NCBI GenBank assembly: GCA_963790545.1
Contig: CAWBPA010000008.1
Location: 1 to 25,493, forward strand
Source: DATBJG01 sp963790545
Lineage (GTDB): Bacteria > Acidobacteriota > Vicinamibacteria > Vicinamibacterales > JAMQPK01
Direction of reading: 5' to 3'
Length of the DNA: 25,493 bases
Part shown: positions 15,582 through 22,821 of the stretch, one piece after another
Position numbering within the stretch: position 1 is the first letter of the stretch
How the letters are laid out: every line of letters begins with the position of its first letter
Notes under the pieces: model-generated
Database searches by the model: none
Told to the model about the DNA's origin: nothing
What the model saw: the letters and a program-made list of their open reading frames with translations, nothing else
Translations under genes and position numbers: made by a program

Positions 15582-15616
15582 AAATGCGCACATTTCGGGC
15601 GTAAAATGCGCACATT
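15582..15616. promoter_or_regulatory. two tandem dyads AATG-CGCA-CATT, 22 bp apart
   Basis: Dyad 1 is AAATGCGCACATTT (15582-15595), a perfect 5-bp arm inverted repeat around CGCA. Dyad 2 has arms AATG/CATT around the same CGCA (15605-15616). Their centres are 22 bp apart, about two helical turns, inside the divergent gap between the metallopeptidase-like gene and the sigma factor. This is the geometry of a double operator for a dimeric regulator. Flanking GGCGTAAA is also repeated, so a simple direct duplication of about 22 bases is the alternative. Confidence 0.55.
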
Positions 15617-15697
15617 ACTGGACCTCTTCCTGACGTCACGGGCCTGCTCCTCGCGTGGCGGGGCGGCGACGAAGCAGCGCTGTCGCGTCTCATACCG

Positions 15698-16189
15698 GTG
15701 GTCGAGCGTGAGCTGCACCGCATCGCACAGCGCTGTATGGCCGGGGAACGCAAGGGGCACAGCCTTCGAGCCACGGCCCTCGTAAACGAGGCATATCTCC
15801 GTCTGATTGATGTCCAGCACGTCGACTGGCAGAACCGAGCCCATTTTCTGAGCATGGCCGCCCGGCTCATGCGGCGGATTCTCGTGGACTCGGCCCGCGC
15901 GAAGCGGTATCAAAAGCGTGGCGGTGGCGGCGTCAACGTGACCTTCGACGAAAACCTGATCCCTGTGGCCGAGACGCCGCTAGACCTGGTGGCCCTGGAC
16001 GATGCGCTCAACACGCTCGCGGAGATGGACGAGCGACGAAGTGAGGTCATCGAGCTGCGATTTTTCGGGGGCTTGACGGTGGAAGAAACGGCCATGGTGC
16101 TGAAAGTGTCGCCGGACACCGTCATGCGCGACTCGCGGCTGGCCAAGGCATGGCTGTCGCGAGAGCTGTCAGGTGGAAGACGACCATGA
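15698..16189 (+). CDS. ECF sigma factor (sigma-70 family, acidobacterial SigG/X6-like group)
   Basis: Sigma-70 region 2 is seen in LVNEAYLRLIDV and FLSMAARLMRRILVDSARAKR; region 4 in MDERRSEVIELRFFGGLTVEETAMVL followed by the recognition helix SPDTVMRDSRLAKAWL. Length and motifs fit small ECF factors that sit next to kinase genes in Acidobacteria. GTG 15698 is the first usual start codon in frame, but coding similarity continues upstream (DVTGLLLAWRGGDEAALSRL) to a stop at 15602, with no ATG, GTG or TTG. ATG 15606 lies in another frame and one missing base near 15630 would join it (MRTLLDLF...). The true gene therefore probably starts at 15606. The stop overlaps the kinase start as ATGA. Confidence 0.88.
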   Translation: MVERELHRIAQRCMAGERKGHSLRATALVNEAYLRLIDVQHVDWQNRAHFLSMAARLMRRILVDSARAKRYQKRGGGGVNVTFDENLIPVAETPLDLVALDDALNTLAEMDERRSEVIELRFFGGLTVEETAMVLKVSPDTVMRDSRLAKAWLSRELSGGRRP

Positions 16190-17766
16190 CGCCCGAGCGC
16201 TGGAAGCAGGTCTCGCAGCTCTACGAGGCGGCCCGGGTCCGTCCGGTCAACGAGCGTGCCGCGTTTCTCGCGGAGGTGTGTGGGAACGACGCGATGCTCC
16301 GCCACGAGGTGCAGTCGCTGCTCGACCAGCCCACGTCACCGCCCGGACTCGATGGGCTCACGCCGTCGGTCGTGACGCAGGCAATGGGTGACGGGCACGA
16401 CTCGGCCCTGACGGGCCGTCGGTTCGGTGATTATCTGGTGGGCGACCGCATCGATTCGGGGGGCATGGGTGACGTGTACCGGGCGCGCGACACCCGGCTC
16501 GGACGTGACGTCGCCATCAAGGTTCTGCAGCCGCCCTTTGCCGACGACCCCGATCGGCTCGCCCGGTTCGAGCGGGAGGCCCAGATCCTCGCGGCGCTCG
16601 ACCATCCCCACATTGGCACGATCTACGGTGTCGAGGAGAGCAACGGCACGCGGGCGCTGGTGTTGGCCCTGGTCGACGGCGAGACTCTCGCCGAACATCT
16701 CGTGCGCGGACCGATTCCGATCGTCGAGGCGCTCGAGTATGCGCGACAAATCGCGGACGCCCTAGAAGCGGCGCACGACAAAGGCATCATTCACCGCGAT
16801 CTCAAACCGGGCAACATCAAGATCACGCCGAGTGGCGTCGTCAAGGTGCTCGACTTCGGGCTGGCGAAAGCCATGCCTGGCTCCGGTGATCGTGTGGCAA
16901 TGCCATCGCCCACCTCAACGCTGAGCGGCACGCGCGAGGGCATGCTCCTCGGCACGGCCGCCTACATGAGCCCCGAGCAGGCGCGCGGAAAGCCGGTCGA
17001 CAGGCGCACCGACATCTGGGCGTTCGGCTGCGTGCTCTTCGAGATGCTCACCGGCACGCGCGCATTCGAGGGACAGAATGTTGCCGAGGTGCTCGCCGGA
17101 GTCATCGAGCGCCAACCGGACTTGAACAGCCTGCCTGCGACGACACCACCGGCGATCAGGAAACTGCTGAGGCGGAGCCTCGAGAAGGATCAGAGACGAC
17201 GTCTGTCGGACATCGCGGACGCTCGCCTCGAGATCGACGAAGCAATCGCCGAACCTGTCGCGCCGGTCGCCTTCAGAGATGCCAACGTCCGAACCGGAGC
17301 GCGATGGAGACTGGTGGCGGTAGGGTCGCTACTCACGGCCATCCTGGTCGCCGGCCTCGCTGCGTTGTACTTTGGCCGTGGTGTACCCGAGCTCGCAATC
17401 AACCGTTTCGAGATCGGTCCGCCACCGACATTCGATTCGATCTCCTTCGCGCTGGCGCCCGACGGCCGGCAGCTTGTGTTCATCGCAAACGAGGAAGGCC
17501 AGCAGAAGCTCTGGATTCGACCGCTCGACCAGACGCAGGCACAGCCGCTCGCGGGGACCGAGGGAGCCACCTTTCCGTTCTGGGCTCCAGATAGTCGGTC
17601 GATTGCCTTCTTTGCGGACGGGAAACTGAAGCGTTTCGACCTGGGCAGCGGACAGCCACTGGTATCGCCGACGCGCCTGTCCCCGTCGGCGGCAGCTGGA
17701 GTTCAGAGGGCGCCATACTTTTCGCCTTTGCCCCGCTTGGAGGGTTCGCGGCCGACTGGAAGGTGA
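16186..17766 (+). CDS. kinase 1, fragment A: kinase domain, TM helix, first propeller blades
   Basis: Kinase motifs are glycine loop SGGMGDV (91-97), K112 in VAIK, HRDLKPGN (203-210), DFG (223-225), APE-equivalent SPEQ (262-265) and DIWAFG (276-281). The first glycine of the loop is Asp90 (IDSGGMG instead of the usual IGAGGMG), a change that may alter nucleotide binding. The membrane helix is at 374-396, then propeller blades with FALAPDGRQLVFIA and PFWAPDSRSIAFFADG. Sequence after about residue 493 is out of frame and not meaningful. Confidence 0.85.
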   Translation: MTPERWKQVSQLYEAARVRPVNERAAFLAEVCGNDAMLRHEVQSLLDQPTSPPGLDGLTPSVVTQAMGDGHDSALTGRRFGDYLVGDRIDSGGMGDVYRARDTRLGRDVAIKVLQPPFADDPDRLARFEREAQILAALDHPHIGTIYGVEESNGTRALVLALVDGETLAEHLVRGPIPIVEALEYARQIADALEAAHDKGIIHRDLKPGNIKITPSGVVKVLDFGLAKAMPGSGDRVAMPSPTSTLSGTREGMLLGTAAYMSPEQARGKPVDRRTDIWAFGCVLFEMLTGTRAFEGQNVAEVLAGVIERQPDLNSLPATTPPAIRKLLRRSLEKDQRRRLSDIADARLEIDEAIAEPVAPVAFRDANVRTGARWRLVAVGSLLTAILVAGLAALYFGRGVPELAINRFEIGPPPTFDSISFALAPDGRQLVFIANEEGQQKLWIRPLDQTQAQPLAGTEGATFPFWAPDSRSIAFFADGKLKRFDLGSGQPLVSPTRLSPSAAAGVQRAPYFSPLPRLEGSRPTGR

Positions 17767-18854
17767 TGCGCGTTGCGGCCACGGGCGGTGTCCCAAGAGC
17801 GGTGCCGTATGGCGGTAAGGGGGCTCCCCGGTTGCCGGAATTCCTGCCAGACAGCCGGCACTTCCTGTTTTTCTTGAGACTCACGCCGGACCGTGATGGC
17901 GTGTATCTGGGCGCGCTCGACTCGCCAGAGGTCCGTCGAATTCTGGCGATCGATAACGTGGCCGCTTATGCCTCCCCCGGCTACTTGCTGTTTGTGCGCC
18001 AAGGCGTGCTGATGGCCGTTTCGTTCGATGCGTCGAGCGGAACGGTTTCAGGCGAGCCGGTACCGGTTGCAACCCCGGTCAATGCGGTTCCCGGTCGCCG
18101 CGGTGCGTTTTCAGTCTCGCGGAATGGTTTGCTCGCGCACCGGGCGGGCGCGGCGGGCCGACGCCAGCTCACGTGGTTCGACCGCGGGGGCAAGGTCGTG
18201 GGCACGATGGGGCCGCCCGACGAAAACCCTTTCGCCAGCCCTGAGCTCGCGCCCGATGGTCGGCGTGTCGCCATCGCTCGAATATTCCAAAGGAACGCCG
18301 ACGTCATTCTGCTGGATGCCCCCGCGGCTGGTTGGACCCGGCTCACGTTCGACCCGAGCGCGGAGAACTATCCCGTGTGGGCCCCTGATGGCAGCCGTCT
18401 CGTGTTCGCCTTGCGACCGGGCGGCCCTGACCGGTACGCGGAGTTCACTCATTTCTTCGAGAAGCCTTCCAATGGGTCGGGCGATGCGCGACTCTTGTTT
18501 ACGACACCCGATTCTCATCGCGTGTGGCCAGCCGATTGGTCTCGGGACGGCCGGGTACTCCTCTACCACAACCAGGATCCGAAGACTGACACCGACCTCT
18601 GGGCGTTACCGCTGGCAGGCGACCGGACGCCGTTTCCCGTCGTCCAGACCCCGTTCCGCGAGAACGAGGGACAATTCTCTCCCGACGGCCGATGGATCGC
18701 CTATCGGTCGAACAAATCGGGCAGGACGAAATCTACGTGCAAGCCTATCCTGGACCTGCCGGCAGCCAACTGGTGTCGACCGAAGGGGGCAGCCAGCCGC
18801 GGTGGCGTCGCGATGGAACGGAGCTGTTCTACGTCGCGCCTGACAACACGCTGA
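17763..18854 (+). CDS. kinase 1, fragment B: PD40 propeller
   Basis: The meaningful reading in this frame begins about 17664 and ends about 18724. PD40-type blades include LPEFLPDSRHFLFFLR, SPELAPDGRRVAIAR, YPVWAPDGSRLVFAL and GQFSPDGRWIAYRS. It is paralogous along its whole length to the propeller of the minus-strand kinase at 22822-24195, sharing for example RQLTWFDR versus RQLTWVDR and SPELAPDGRRVA in both. Confidence 0.8.
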   Translation: MMRVAATGGVPRAVPYGGKGAPRLPEFLPDSRHFLFFLRLTPDRDGVYLGALDSPEVRRILAIDNVAAYASPGYLLFVRQGVLMAVSFDASSGTVSGEPVPVATPVNAVPGRRGAFSVSRNGLLAHRAGAAGRRQLTWFDRGGKVVGTMGPPDENPFASPELAPDGRRVAIARIFQRNADVILLDAPAAGWTRLTFDPSAENYPVWAPDGSRLVFALRPGGPDRYAEFTHFFEKPSNGSGDARLLFTTPDSHRVWPADWSRDGRVLLYHNQDPKTDTDLWALPLAGDRTPFPVVQTPFRENEGQFSPDGRWIAYRSNKSGRTKSTCKPILDLPAANWCRPKGAASRGGVAMERSCSTSRLTTR

Positions 18855-19066
18855 TGGTCGTTGCGATCGGGCCGGTGGCGGGGCAGAGGTTGGACACGAG
18901 CAAACCGGTGCTGCTCTTTCGGACGCGTCTCGAGGCCCTCGATCAACCGAAGCAGCAGTACGCCGTAGCTCCGGACGGCGAGCGTTTCCTGATGAACGTC
19001 CTCGCCGAGGAGGCGAACGTCCCGCCAATCACCATCGTGCAGAACTGGACCGCCGGGCTCAAGTGA
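18725..19066 (+). CDS. kinase 1, fragment C: last propeller blades
   Basis: It continues DEIYVQAYPGPAGSQLVSTE, then SQPRWRRDGTELFYVAPDN and the family ending PPITIVQNWTAGLK before TGA. The ending matches the paralogue's PPITVVLNWDAALKK, which supports joining it to fragment B. Confidence 0.75.
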   Translation, partial: DEIYVQAYPGPAGSQLVSTEGGSQPRWRRDGTELFYVAPDNTLMVVAIGPVAGQRLDTSKPVLLFRTRLEALDQPKQQYAVAPDGERFLMNVLAEEANVPPITIVQNWTAGLK

Positions 19067-19073
19067 TAGGATT

Positions 19074-19212
19074 TCAAATCCCTCCCAATCTGACCACCAT
19101 CCCAATCCCCAGTCGCGTGTTGTCCTCAATCATGTCCTGAAAGCTACCCAGCCAATCGACTTGCACGCGTGCGGCGAGCCGTTGACTGATACCGATGTCC
19201 ACCCCGCGCTGG
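19074..19212 (-). pseudogene. 3' remnant of an outer-membrane beta-barrel gene
   Basis: Encodes only the barrel's last strands: GVDIGISQRLAARVQVDWLG and MIEDNTRLGIGMVVRLGGI, then TGA. The 124 bases 19084-19207 match 22139-22262 with three differences. Upstream of GVDIG the sequence no longer resembles the barrel, and there is no signal peptide, so this is a truncated copy. It begins 8 bases after the kinase 1 stop, tail to tail. Confidence 0.8.
19084..19207. repeat. 124-base direct repeat, copy A
   Basis: Partner of 22139-22262, in the same orientation, with three mismatches and no indels by eye. The two copies enclose the zinc-ribbon kinase gene. The region between this repeat and that gene (19208-19477, about 270 bases) shows no gene, hairpin or promoter that I can support; it includes a run of seven C at about 19376. 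Confidence 0.85.
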
Positions 19213-19477
19213 TGCTCGAAGTCGTCGAAGTCGAGAATCCGAGCCTGCAGGTCCGGATCTGGTGGCACTCGACGATGTGTTGGACGCACTCGCGGCCGGG
19301 CACAGCGAAAGGCCGAAGTCGGATCCGCGCCGCGATTGTTTACGGGGCCTTACCGTCGCTTTCTTGCGCGCATCACCCCCCCACAGATGTAATAATCTGC
19401 TTCACCGATCGATTCCCTTCGATGCGCCTCTGACGCCCGCCGGCGTGCGCTCTAACGGCCGTGATGAGTACTTCACT

Positions 19478-20257
19478 GTGAACGAGTGTCCGACGTGTGG
19501 CCGGCCCATCGAGGATGCCTGGCGGGTGTGTCCCCTGTGCGCCTCGCCGCTCGACGGAGCCACCGTCACACGCTCGGCACTTTCGTCTTCCTCCAGTTCC
19601 GTCGAGGAAGGGCGTTTCCCTGCGGGCACCATACTGGCCGGCCGATACCGAATCCTCGGCCTCATCGGTCAGGGCGGGATGGGAGAGGTGTATCGCGCCT
19701 TCGACCAGATTCTTAGTCAGACGGTTGCGCTCAAGTTCCTCGCGGCTGGCGAGCTGGACGAAGCGGCGCTCGTACGATTCCGCAACGAGGTGCGCGTCGC
19801 CCGCCAGGTGTCGCATCCGAACGTCTGCCGCGTCTACGACATCGGGTTCGTCGAGGGCACGCACTTCATCTCGATGGAATATCTCGACGGCGAGAACCTG
19901 GCCTCGCTGCTGCGCCGCATCGGCCGGCTGCCCACCGACAAAGCAATCGAATTCACGCGCAAGCTCTGCGCGGGCCTCGCCGCGGCCCACGAGCGTGGCG
20001 TCCTGCACCGCGACCTGAAGCCCGCCAACATCATGATCGATGGCCGGGGCCAGTTGCGGATCACCGATTTCGGGCTCGCGGCGTTTGCGCGAGAGGTGGC
20101 TGAGCAATCTGCGCAGTGGTACTCCGGCCTACATGGCGCCCGAACAAAGGGCGGGCAACGAGGTTACCACGCGCAGCGACATCTATTCCCTGGGGCTCGT
20201 CCTCTACGAGATGTTCACTGGCAAGCGGCGCGGCGACTCCTCATCCAACCCTTCTGA
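19478..20257 (+). CDS. kinase 2, fragment A: zinc ribbon and kinase N- and C-lobe core
   Basis: Begins MNECPTCGRPIEDAWRVC-PLC, a four-cysteine zinc ribbon. Kinase motifs are GQGGMGEV (64-71), K86 in VALK, HRDLKPAN (177-184) and DFG (197-199). Meaningful sequence ends about residue 212; after that the frame is shifted. Confidence 0.85.
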   Translation: MNECPTCGRPIEDAWRVCPLCASPLDGATVTRSALSSSSSSVEEGRFPAGTILAGRYRILGLIGQGGMGEVYRAFDQILSQTVALKFLAAGELDEAALVRFRNEVRVARQVSHPNVCRVYDIGFVEGTHFISMEYLDGENLASLLRRIGRLPTDKAIEFTRKLCAGLAAAHERGVLHRDLKPANIMIDGRGQLRITDFGLAAFAREVAEQSAQWYSGLHGARTKGGQRGYHAQRHLFPGARPLRDVHWQAARRLLIQPF

Positions 20258-20636
20258 CCTCGTCAAAAATCTGGACGCCGCCATCGAGCGCGTCATCCTT
20301 CGATGTCTCGAAGAGGAGCCGAGACGCCGGCCCTCGTCAGCACTCAGCGTTGCGATGGCGATGCCTGGCGCCAATCCAATCGCGGCCGCCCTGGCGGCCG
20401 GCGAGACGCCCTCGCCGCAGATGGTTGCCGCCTCGGAGGGAAAGGAAGGCTTTCGCCCGCGAACGGCAATCGCGTGCTTTGCCGTGGTCGTGATTGCCGT
20501 GCTCATCGGTTTACCCCTCAGCACCCGCGCCTCGATTACTGGTCGAGTGCCGCTTCCGATTCCGCCCGACGCACTGGCCTTCCGTGCGCAGGGAGATGCC
20601 TCAGGCAGCTGGGGTACAAGGACGCACCCAGGATGA
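20112..20636 (+). CDS. kinase 2, fragment B: activation segment, C-lobe, first TM helix
   Basis: Reads RSGTPAYMAPEQRAG, TTRSDIYSLGLVLYEMFTG and RRPSSALSVA, the normal end of a kinase C-lobe, then the membrane helix AIACFAVVVIAVLIGLPL. It becomes non-meaningful after about 20600, where one missing base shifts the frame. Confidence 0.8.
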   Translation, partial: RSGTPAYMAPEQRAGNEVTTRSDIYSLGLVLYEMFTGKRRGDSSSNPSDLVKNLDAAIERVILRCLEEEPRRRPSSALSVAMAMPGANPIAAALAAGETPSPQMVAASEGKEGFRPRTAIACFAVVVIAVLIGLPLSTRASITGRVPLPIPPDALAFRAQGDASGSWGTRTHPG

Positions 20637-21367
20637 GGGTGTATGGTTTCAGCTGCTGCTCGACGTCAGCGGAGCGCAATGCCGCGGCCTATCAGGGCCG
20701 TCGTGACGAGGTGCTTGGCAGCCACCGACCCGCGGCAATCTCGTTCTGGTACCGGCAACATCTCGACGAGTTTTCCTTCTTGGGCTTCCCATCGTGGCCC
20801 GGAGTGCTGATTCCCGGCCTTATTGATCGCTTCAGACCGCCGAACACGACGCCTGGCATGGCTCGCGTCGAACTGGACGTGACAGGGCGGCTGATCGGCC
20901 TCGACGTTCGTCCGTGGACTCGCGGGCTGCACACCGCGCCGTCGAGCGACGTCGCCCTCTTCTCGGCCGCTGCACTCGACTCAACCCGGTTCGTCTCTAC
21001 GGCGCCGAACCTCATTCCGCCCATGGCGTTCGACGACCTCAGGGCCTGGACCGGAACCTACGCCGACAATCGGCCCGAGCGGGTACGCGTCGAGGCGGCA
21101 TTCTGGCGGGGACGCCCGGTCCTGTTCGAGCAGTCGCTCGAGTCGTCACCACCTCAGAACATGACGCCGTTGCCTCCCGCCCGCGGGTTCCTGGTGGCCC
21201 TCGCATGCCTGTTCGCGGTTGTGATCACCGCGTGGCGGAACGTCAGGCTCGGTCGCAGCGATCGACGCGGGGCTGCCGTGCTTGCCGGTGTCGCATTTTC
21301 CGGGCTGATGGCGGCCTGGCTCATTGGTGCCGACCACGTGGGAAGCATCGGCGAGATCGGCCTGCTT
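20600..21367 (+). CDS. kinase 2, fragment C: soluble segment and start of membrane tail
   Basis: Reads LRQLGYKDAPR, then AAISFWYRQHLDEF, GMARVELDVTGRLIGLDV and the helices FLVALACLFAVVITAW and AAVLAGVAFSGLMAAWLIGA. The WYRQ and VELD-GRL segment recurs, to my knowledge, in acidobacterial membrane kinases; its role is unknown. Confidence 0.7.
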
Positions 21368-21767
21368 GATCCTGTCGCTCAGTTTTGCGCTGTTCGTGGC
21401 CGCGGTGCTGTGGCTGGCCTACGTGGCCATCGAGCCGTTCCTGCGCCGGCATTGGCCCGACTCGCTCATTTCATGGACGCGGCTTCACCACGGACAGCTT
21501 CGAGACCCCCTCGTGGCGTCTCACGTGCTGGCAGGCGTGGCCGCAGGCTGCGTGTTCGAGCGCATCGCCCTTCTCGGAATGCAGATACTTGTGTCAACGC
21601 CGGTGACGGCGCCGCAACTTAACGCAGGGTCGTTCGGGTTGAGTGGCCCGAGCCATAACGTGGCCGCTATATTGGCGAACGCGGCAGCTCTGGCTGGGCG
21701 TGGGATTGTTGCTGCTGGTCCCTGCGGTGTTGCTGCGTCTGCTCACCCGGCGACTTTGGGCTGCTGA
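21368..21767 (+). CDS. kinase 2, fragment D: membrane helices
   Basis: Reads LILSLSFALFVAAVLWLAYV, then AIEPFLRRHWPDSLISWTRL and SHVLAGVAAGCVFERIALLG. Meaningful up to about 21690. Confidence 0.7.
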
Positions 21768-22077
21768 TTTGCTCGGGGCTGTGATCTTCTCGGTCTTCCT
21801 TGGTGGGTTGTTCATTCTGGGAACCGAGCCGCGTCAATTGATCGCAGGACTCACCCTGTTCTTCCTGACATGCCTCGTGTGGATGCGGGTGCTTCGCTAC
21901 TTCGGCTTTTTGGCGATCCTTGTCATCTTCAGCATGGGCTTCACCCGGCTCGTCCCGCCTGTCTATACTGGTTGGCTTGCGGCGCAGTCAATCACGCTGC
22001 AGCTCTTGCCAGTTGTGGTGGCCGCCGCTGCGCTCTGGGTCATTTTGTCGGCTGAGCGACGCCCCGCAATGGCCTAA
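21643..22077 (+). CDS. kinase 2, fragment E: last membrane helices
   Basis: Meaningful from about 21691: WLGVGLLLLVPAVLLRLL, LLGAVIFSVFLGGLFILG, LIAGLTLFFLTCLVWMRVL, YFGFLAILVIFSMGF and LQLLPVVVAAAALWVIL, ending PAMA and TAA. Five or so helices, no soluble domain. Confidence 0.7.
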   Translation: MARAITWPLYWRTRQLWLGVGLLLLVPAVLLRLLTRRLWAADLLGAVIFSVFLGGLFILGTEPRQLIAGLTLFFLTCLVWMRVLRYFGFLAILVIFSMGFTRLVPPVYTGWLAAQSITLQLLPVVVAAAALWVILSAERRPAMA

Positions 22078-22127
22078 TTGAAAGCGGGGCATCCGCGTCA
22101 CCGGCTGCAAGAAATTCGTCCCGGATT

Positions 22128-22697
22128 CTAGACCCCCGCCCAATCTGACCACCATCCCAATCCCCAGTCGCGTGTTGTCCTCAATCATGTCCTGAAAGCT
22201 ACCGAGCCAATCGAATTGTACGCGTGCGGCGAGCCGTTGACTGATACCGATGTCCACCCCGCCGCCCGAACCTAACGTGAATCCGCTCTCCGAGAAACCT
22301 CCAATCCCGCTGTCTCCCGACGCGCTTCCGACCAGCGCGTGCGCGAAGATGCTGACCCTGTCGGCTCGCATGGTGAATCGAGGCCCAAACAGATACTGGT
22401 CACCGAGGTGTTCGTTGTCAGTGCGGGAACGCCGGGGCCCCTGTCCCATGATGCACTGCTGTCCTGGCCCCCGAAATCTGCGAGGACACCAAACCATCGG
22501 TTGACGTTAGCGGTCACGCCGCCTTGAAACCCCTTCGAGTTCTGCCGAGGAAAGTCGTCGCCATTGGCGGAAAGGTACGAAAAGCCGCCGAATATCTCGA
22601 ATCTCGGAAAAGCATCCTGCGCCAATGCGGGTTGAACCGCGAACAGCGCCATTGCCAACACGAAGCCTTTGATCAGTCGTGGGCTTTTGCCGATCAT
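22128..22697 (-). CDS. outer-membrane beta-barrel protein, two frame breaks
   Basis: About 190 residues once joined. The signal peptide is MIGKSPRLIKGFVLAMALFA...ALA-Q (1-26), then alternating strands typical of OmpA-like small barrels: FPRFEIFGGFSYLSANG, KGFQGGVTANVNRWFGV, FGPRFTMRADRVSIFAHALV, GGGVDIGISQRLAARVQFDW and NTRLGIGMVVRLGG. ATG 22697 has a GGAGAGGGGG-type ribosome site. One base is missing near 22419 (VPAL-DNEHLGDQY). A five-C run at 22132-22136 seems one base too long: with four, the frame ends VRLGGV and TAG at 22128-22130, as in the truncated copy; as given it reads on to 21988. The product may be an envelope partner of the kinases. Confidence 0.75.
22139..22262. repeat. 124-base direct repeat, copy B
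   Basis: Lies inside the 3' end of the full-length barrel gene and matches 19084-19207 with three mismatches (ccc/ccg, gac/gaa and tgc/tgt). One difference changes a residue (VDW to FDW region), so both copies have been read as protein until recently or diverged little. Confidence 0.85.
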
Positions 22698-22821
22698 TGA
22701 TGGCCCCCTCTCCGTATGCGCGGAGTGAAGCCACAACGGCTCATAGCGCCTGTCGGAATAGAGGGAGAGAGGGATGGCGTCTTCGTGCGAAGAATTGGCT
22801 GACGTGGGATGAACGGCTGCG

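Larger units (their letters stand above)
16186..19066 (+). pseudogene. membrane Ser/Thr kinase with PD40 propeller (kinase 1), two frame breaks
   Basis: Joined, this is a protein of about 960 residues: helical N-terminal segment (MTPERWKQVSQLYEAA), kinase domain (81-350), one membrane helix (374-396) and an exported TolB/PD40-like propeller. It would sense at the envelope and phosphorylate in the cytoplasm. Two breaks each fit one missing base. At 17662-17664, LVSPTRL becomes VIADAPVPVGGSW in the next frame; at 18723-18725, SGRTKST becomes DEIYVQAYPGP. Every motif continues across the breaks, so sequence error is a real alternative to decay. ATG 16186 overlaps the sigma factor stop and has AGGTGGAAG upstream, pointing to coupled translation. 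Confidence 0.8.
19478..22077 (+). pseudogene. zinc-ribbon Ser/Thr kinase with polytopic membrane tail (kinase 2), about four frame breaks
   Basis: Joined length is about 865 residues. Order: zinc ribbon C4-x2-C7 ... C18-x2-C21; low-complexity Ser linker (34-42); kinase domain (57-320); one membrane helix (RPRTAIACFAVVVIAVLIG); a soluble segment with WYRQ; then roughly eight or more hydrophobic helices to the end. Breaks lie at about 20111-20114 (loss of GC from a GC run restores SARSGTPAYMAPEQ), 20600 (one missing base), 21366-21367 (one extra T; without it GLLILSLSFALF) and 21688-21691 (loss of CT). All motifs are retained. The start GTG 19478 is a choice; GTG 19445 is also possible. Confidence 0.75.

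Noticed and set aside
19262..19477. N-terminal extension of kinase 2 upstream of GTG 19478
   Set aside because: The frame is open but its translation has no family features, no good start or ribosome site, and the four-cysteine ribbon starts right after GTG 19478.
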